Positions 58,908 through 64,000 of a stretch of 64,000 nt of DNA are shown one piece after another. The position numbers were made by a program, and so were the translations under genes. The notes below the pieces were generated by a model. That model ran no database searches, was not told the DNA's origin, and saw nothing but the letters and a program-made list of their open reading frames with translations. The stretch comes from Fremontodendron californicum (lineage: Eukaryota; Streptophyta; Magnoliopsida; Malvales; Malvaceae): NCBI GenBank assembly GCA_030761205.1, contig JAULJL010000040.1, forward strand, positions 11,970,103-12,034,102, written 5' to 3'. The number at the start of each line of letters is the position of its first letter. Within the stretch, counting starts at the first letter, position 1.

Positions 58908-59291
58908 ATGATGGTGGATGTGTGGTGGTCGCTTCTTGGGGCTGCTATCCCAGCCGTTATCGCGGGGCAAGCTTTTAGAATGAAGAGAAAGCATGCTGAA
59001 GAACAGAGAATTAAGAGTGCCAGGGGAAGGGAGAAGAGCTCGGATGATATTTTTGTTTGTGAGAGAGTCTGCACATCAAAGAGAATGTTGAAAAAAGTTG
59101 GGGCATTTTCGAAGGATCCAATTCCCGAAACTTGTGTAACCGTCTGCGGTGTGTCTGAGCTCGATGCTTGCTCCGATGCTTGTGCTCGTACTGTTTGTGT
59201 CAACCAACATCAGGTACCCAACTGGAATGACATATGCCTTCGAAGGTGTCAAAGTGAATGTCTTAGATTATCTGCATCTCATTCTTCTTAG
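58908..59291 (+). CDS. Small CX3C protein, complex I ESSS-subunit-like
   Basis: Single-exon reading frame of 127 aa. Residues about 4-23 (DVWWSLLGAAIPAVIAGQAF) form one hydrophobic segment, followed by a basic stretch with RKHAEEQRIKSARGREK. The rest carries repeated CX3C pairs: CERVC, CVTVC, CSDAC, CLRRC, CQSEC. I recall this protein as the plant type annotated in Arabidopsis (At2g42310/At3g57785) as an ESSS subunit of mitochondrial NADH dehydrogenase; that name rests on memory. Paired CX3C motifs fit an intermembrane-space protein oxidised by Mia40, which is inference. The frame is intact, with ATG ATG at its start; either Met could serve. Its strong similarity to a conserved small protein and the absence of stops argue that it is live. 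Confidence 0.8.
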   Translation: MMVDVWWSLLGAAIPAVIAGQAFRMKRKHAEEQRIKSARGREKSSDDIFVCERVCTSKRMLKKVGAFSKDPIPETCVTVCGVSELDACSDACARTVCVNQHQVPNWNDICLRRCQSECLRLSASHSS

Positions 59292-60343
59292 TGCAAGTTT
59301 CATTTAGCTTATATTTTGAACAGCAAAACATGTAGTACATTCTCTTTTAGTTACAGTGACTGCTATCTCAGTTTCAGTACTTGGTCTCTCGTCGTCATCG
59401 ATGATCCTTCTAGCTGCCAATTTTAAGTTGAATATTTTGTGTGATTGTCATAAATGGATTTTTTTGTTTGACAATTGGTGGTTAAAGGTTGCTTGACCTT
59501 ATTTTGTAGATTATATTGCCTCTTTGGTGATTTTCTCATCTGATGCATAGATGGCTGATCTGGCACGAGCTAAGTTGTACTATTCTTTGCACATGCTTCA
59601 TATTTTGCTCTCTCTCTCTCTCTCCTTCTCTCTTCACATTTATCCTTGTGTTGATCTTAGTGAGTCTATGATCCTTAAACCGTTCTTCTTTCGCCATTTC
59701 CTAACGAGATGGATAGCTAAAAAGGTTAGCTATTGGTTATGTTACTCCGACTCTTCATTTTTTTTGAAGTACCCGTGTCTGACGCATGTCCGGATATTGG
59801 TATGGGGATATGACCTCCAAGGATTTTTTAAATACATGGAAATCTTGAAAAAAAAATGAACATACCCATATCCGACACTCACACCTGAATCCGAGTAACA
59901 TAGGCTATGGGCTTTTAAATTCATGACTGCAAAACATAGAATCTGTGCGGTTTCCTTGAGCTGTAAACTTTGAATTATGAAGTCTCTTTTGTGTTCTTTT
60001 ACTAACAAATTCAGATCAAACAAATCTGTTTCTCCATTGATGGTACGTTTTTGTAATCTAATTGCTTTTTAGCATATGCAAATGTATGAGTTACTTAATG
60101 GTGCACGGCTGTGTCAGGCTGCCTCTTCATGCATAATGTTGTCAATGACTCTTAGCAGTATGCTTATCTGCAAGTGGAAAAGAAAATATTGCTTAGCTCA
60201 TTGCTTTTTCTTTGCAAGTTCTTCAAGCTTTTCTTTCCAGTTCTGGAGAATGGACAGAGATAAACGAGAAAAACTTGAGCTTTTACTTGGAGATTGTCCT
60301 ACATGCTTTACTTTTTACTGACTTCTTGTTTAACTTGATGTAG
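59292..60343. other. 3' flank of the ESSS-like gene, no further gene seen
   Basis: Contains a CT microsatellite near 59609-59629 and a family M MITE at 59737-59903. Open frames at 59551-59859 and 60076-60321 show no recognisable domain and no neighbouring exon support. Confidence 0.5.
59737..59903 (+). mobile_element. hAT MITE family M, copy 13
   Basis: A 167-bp copy with ends TTATGTTACTCCGACTC and GAATCCGAGTAACATAG. Duplication GCTATTGG (59729-59736) against GCTATGGG (59904-59911). Confidence 0.9.
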
Positions 60344-60718
60344 GGTTTTTTTTAGCATTGCTTCTGGCACAGCTTTTGAGGTCAAAAGCTGTTTTTTACC
60401 TTAAACGCAATGCTAAACAGATAAAAAAAAATTAGTTTCTGCTGTTGAAATCATGGTTTGAAAGCCAAACCAAAAAGCTAAAAAATATAGTTTTTTGTCT
60501 TTAAAAGCTGGCTTTTAGATAAAATGATTTTATTTTTACATCTCTACACTTTTATTATTTTAAATATATCTTTTTTTTAATATTTCAATTTCTTACAACA
60601 TTTTTTCACAGCAATACTAAACACTTAAAAGTTTTTTAATCACATTTTTTAAATACATTTTTTTCAACTCTAGTTTTTTTTCAACCCAAGTTTTTTTCAA
60701 CAGTAATACTAAAACTAT
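60344..60718 (-). mobile_element. Tourist-like (PIF/Harbinger) MITE, copy 3 (reversed)
   Basis: The reverse of the copies at 6616 and 57031: GGTTTTTTTTAGCATTGCTT at the left and CAGTAATACTAAAACTATC at the right, with AAAGCTGGCTTTTAGATAAA inside. The TAA duplication is not preserved. Confidence 0.72.
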
Positions 60719-61007
60719 CAACTATTGGACAATGCCATTGGATATTCTAGAGCTTAAGATTCTGTCTTGCGGGTTGCGGATTTAGAATTCGAATCTTAGC
60801 ATGTACCAAGGGTTACGAGTTCGAATCCTGAAGGTGGGATTTATGAGATGAGAATGAGTAGTTCATCAGGGATTTGGAATCAAATTTTTGGTATCGATTA
60901 ATCCAACATTCAAATCTAAGATTCACCCAGAAACCTAGAACTATAATAAGAATAGTACATGATAGATCAATGTAACAAAAACAAAATTTGACTTACAGAA
61001 AACACAC
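60719..61007. other. Intergenic DNA, possible SINE remnant
   Basis: GAGTTCGAATCC at about 60829-60840 looks like a pol III B-box, and there is a similar GAATTCGAATC at 60786. No A-box or tail can be placed, so no element is called. Confidence 0.35.
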
Positions 61008-61163
61008 TTAAAGCTCATCATGAGATTCTTCTTCATTATCAGAGACTCTCCTTCACCTTCTCAGCATCTGCAGCAGATTTCGCAGTTTCTTCAACTGTTG
61101 CTTTACTTGTTCCAATGCTTTTCTTCATTGCTTCTTTCATACTTTCTTCTACACTATTAGAAC

Positions 61164-61654
61164 TAGAGATGGCAACGGAACGAGCGGGACGGAGGTGGGT
61201 ATTGCTTTATTCATTTTCGTCTCATTCTTGTATGTATGTTGATTATATCTATAATCGTTTCACGATGTTCCATTCCATTATATTTTAATTTTTATTAATT
61301 ATTTTTAACTTAATATTATAAAAAATTATTATAATTTTTTCATGAATATAATTTTAGTATATAAAATTCTTTAATATATATATATATATACTAAAAGTAT
61401 ATATGTAAAATATTAGTATATATATTAAAATAATATATATCTAATATATATACTAAAAATATAAGAGGAAATATAAAATATTTTAAGGGGTAAGATAGTA
61501 ATTTCAAAGGGCGGGACGGAGCAGAGCAAGCATTTACCAAAATCGTCTCACTCCATTCCGCCCTTACTTTTCAAAAAAAAAAAAAAAAAAAACTTCTCCA
61601 TTCGAAATGTAACGGTGCGAAATCTATCGATCGAATCGGATTTTGCTATTTCTA
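61164..61654. mobile_element. hAT-type MITE inserted in exon 2 of the HDEL pseudogene
   Basis: 491 bp with ends TAGAGATGGCAACGGAAC and GATTTTGCTATTTCTA and GGGACGGAG/CATTCCGCCC subterminal blocks. It separates the acceptor of exon 2 from its coding part. No 8-bp duplication is readable. Confidence 0.6.
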
Positions 61655-61710
61655 ATGCTTCTAAAACTGACAAGACAAGGAAGAACAAAACATGTTAATG
61701 ATGAATGTGT

Positions 61711-62066
61711 TAAAAAAAATCGGACCGAAATTTAAACTGATAAGATCTTCGATTCTCAATTCAACCGGTTCAATTAATTAGACCAAGTGATTTAATAAAA
61801 AATTGATTTAATATTAAATACAGTAAATAATTAATAAAAATATATATTTGGTTTTATAATATCATCTCTAATATAAAACTAAAATATTAAAGATCCAAAT
61901 ATCATCAATTGCAAAAAAAAAAAAAAAAAGAAGTATCAAATTGATTTTTTTTTTCCAGTTTTTAACCGATTACGGATTCATTAAATAGCCGATTTTATAT
62001 AGTATACCGAAGTGGATAATCTACCGATTTCCAATTCAATTGGCCGATCCAATCCCTTTTTTTAAT
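61711..62066. repeat. Family C repeat in the intron of the HDEL pseudogene
   Basis: Starts TAAAAAAAATCGGACCG and ends CGATCCAATCCCTTTTTTTA, with the core AATATATATTTGGTTTTATAA in common with 49150-49562. Confidence 0.55.
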
Positions 62067-62419
62067 GTATGATGTACATTCAACATTTGAAATGCATGTA
62101 ATAACAAATAACAAAAAAACAGAAAACTGTGATATGCAATATCTTACTCTAGATTTGGAGGGGTAAACTGCAAGTGGAAGTGATGGATCAGGGTTTTGAT
62201 CTTTAATTTTCCCAAGAAGTTTTATGAGATTTCTTCAACAAAGAAATGGTGGTTGATTCTAGTCGGAAGAAAGAAGGTTTCTCTTCTTCATTGTAATTTG
62301 AATAGAGAGAATGATGGATCAGGGTAAACTACTCTTTCACAAACCACTGATGGAATTTGAATAGAGAGAATGATGAACCAAAGAAGAACCCAAGTCAAGC
62401 TTCTTCTAGATTTGTTCAT

Positions 62420-64000
62420 TCTTAAATTTGAAAAAAAAACAAAAAACAAATTTGCTTTAGGCTTCGTTGTAAGGGATGGTTTCAAGTTTGTTCACGTTCT
62501 ACCAAATAAAAAATAACGTGGCGTTACCACCTAGCTTCTAGGCATTCGTTTCTGAACATTTCAAAAGCTGGGAGGGATGATATCTTTTATTTATTTATTT
62601 ATTTATTTATTTTCTATCTGGATAAATATGTTTTATTTTTGGGTAAAATAAACTTAATTAAAAAAAAATACTAATAGATCTGAAGTTCGAATTCTAACAT
62701 CTACAACTCTTTCTCTTATCCTTAGACTGCAACTTGCTTTATACAACAAAAAAAAATACTAAGATTTTACACATTCATTGTGTAAATTAAAAAATATTTT
62801 GAAAATAAATAAATTATGTTTTTAAAAATTTAAATGTAAAAAAACGGATAAATTATTTAACTAAGCATTTAAAGAAAAAAGTGAATAAATATTATATTAT
62901 TGTTTTAAAATATTATTATTTTTCTAAAATTATTTTAAGGAGTTAATTTTTACAAAATAAATTAAGTTTAAGATTTGATCAAATCTCAAAAAATACATGT
63001 ATCAAAAAATTTTAAATCATTGTAGAAGAATCAAATTTGTATTTTGATATAAGTACAGAGATTATTTACATCATTTGATTATCCAAATTAGTAAGACACG
63101 TGAAAAAAAATTTCACGTCATCAACTGCCCAAAGAATTTTGCTGACTAAGCTTACCATGTAAGCAAGATCAACGTCACGTCAGCAAGTCAATGTCCACGC
63201 CAACATATTTAACGACAATGTTTAAAATTAGACTGAAATTCAAAATCCCAAAAAATAAAGATAAAAAAATTCTTCGAATTACAATAAAATGACTAAATTC
63301 GCATTTCAACTATAATACAAAAAGTAATAGTACAATTTGACCAACAAAAATTTTAAGTTTAATTTTAATTAAAAATAACATGACAAAAATCCCACCTGTT
63401 AACATGGCTATTAAATGATAGTTGGTGATATATTATTGATTGATAAAACCACATCATTTATTTTTAAAAAATTAATAATTGAGGTTATTTGTTTAACAAA
63501 ATTATAATACAAATATCTGATTGAGAATTTTAATTTTGTAGGTACTAAATTAAAAGAAGTAATATAGTACAGGGACTAACTTTGTATTTGAACTTTTAAT
63601 TTTATATCAGTACACTCTCAGTATTCTTGTAGGCAATGTATAATGTTGGCTCATCTCTTAAAGAAAAAAAAAATTAAAAAAAATAAAATCCAATTTACAA
63701 ATTCACAATTAAATATTTGGCAAACATCATAATTAAATCATGAGAAATAGCGTTGTTGAGCACACTCATTTAAGGGTTTCTCAAATTGCTGGATAACATT
63801 CTCCTCTACCACAAACCAAGCACCATGGGTGGACTTTTCTTTATCAAATGACTTAGAACAGCTCTGTAAAGAAATTATATAACCCATGATTCAAGGCTTT
63901 TTTCATTCAATATAAGGGAAAAAAAAAAAAAAAAAGTAAATGTAAACTGCCAGGTTCTACATAAGCAGAATGCTTGAAAACTCGTAAATGGTTAAAGCTT
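62420..64000. other. AT-rich intergenic DNA to the window end, no gene seen
   Basis: Contains an ATTT microsatellite (62586-62613) and a stretch of ACGTCA/TCACGTCA motifs near 63110-63200 within a possible Mutator-type MITE. ACAGAGATTATTTACATC near 63054 and GTACAGGGACTAACTTTG near 63569 could be its inverted halves. No reading frame is recognised. Confidence 0.45.

Larger units (their letters stand above)
61008..62419 (-). pseudogene. ER-luminal HDEL protein gene, broken
   Basis: Exon 1 (62148-62419, minus) starts MNKSRRSLTWVLLWF, a basic start plus hydrophobic core ending PSVVC before ERVVYPDP, a convincing signal peptide. Further on, after a slip, comes EEEKPSFFRLES, then LLKKSHKTSWEK and, after another slip, a PPNLE-like end before a GTAAGA donor. 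Exon 2 starts after a CAG acceptor at 61666 and encodes SVEESMKEAMKKSIGTSKAT, then EETAKSAADAEKVKE, and ends SDNEEESHDEL before TAA at 61008-61010. HDEL is the plant ER-retrieval signal. Breaks: TGA at 62288-62290, one A missing near 62210, a slip with TGA just before SDNEEES, and a 491-bp element inserted in exon 2. I do not recognise the family; the Ala/Lys/Glu-rich helix recalls LEA-type proteins. Confidence 0.6.

Noticed and set aside
59551..60321. Extra coding exons downstream of the ESSS-like gene
   Set aside because: The frames at 59551 and 60076 have no recognisable domain, and the first overlaps a MITE. The upstream gene already ends with a stop in a complete protein.
60830..60845. 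tRNA gene suggested by GAGTTCGAATCC
   Set aside because: Only a B-box-like word is present. No cloverleaf, acceptor stem or A-box can be built around it.

Overview
This is a window of plant nuclear DNA, most likely from a eudicot. The protein-coding fragments are plant housekeeping genes with many short exons, and the intergenic DNA is very AT-rich and packed with plant-type transposons (hAT, PIF/Harbinger, CACTA and Mutator-like MITEs, copia, TRIM, TR-GAG and RTE-LINE relics). I cannot name the species.

Gene layout. Six single-copy-type genes can be supported. Three look intact: the mitochondrial ATP synthase 24 kDa subunit (MGP1/FAd type, minus, 28281-34034, 7 exons, 240 aa), the small GTPase LIP1 (plus, 42495-48855, 7 exons, 336 aa), and a small CX3C-rich protein of the plant complex I ESSS-subunit type (plus, 58908-59291, 127 aa). 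Three are decayed: a SLOW GREEN 1-like chloroplast TPR protein (minus, 9205-12661), an RNA cytidine acetyltransferase of the NAT10/Kre33 family (plus, 13021-26608, about 26 exons still in order) and an ER-luminal protein with a signal peptide and a C-terminal HDEL (minus, 61008-62419). The decayed genes keep introns and exon order, so they are broken gene copies rather than retro-copies. The simplest reading is a segment that is losing one copy of each duplicated gene after genome or segmental duplication; that is inference.

Mobile DNA. The dominant signal is one hAT-type MITE family of about 150-200 bp, with 13 copies. Nearly all copies have visible 8-bp target duplications, and they lie in introns of both live and dead genes and in a copia relic. 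Other hAT families share CCG/GAACC-rich ends: a 1302-bp element at 10676-11977, a longer old copy at 34280-38941 carrying a nested CACTA element and a 543-bp hAT MITE, and many 200-300 bp elements. PIF/Harbinger-type MITEs with TAA duplications lie at 1418, 6616, 30225, 31338 and 57031; the one at 31338 begins with five consecutive perfect hairpins. A 1.5-kb foldback lies at 2565-4062. At 50291-56292 there is a gag-only LTR retroelement (minus) with an 8-copy 67-bp minisatellite inside it and a TRIM element inserted in its downstream LTR.

No clearly new biological system is visible. The best leads are the hairpin-headed Harbinger MITE, the gag-only retroelement with its minisatellite, and the interleaving of intact and dead genes.
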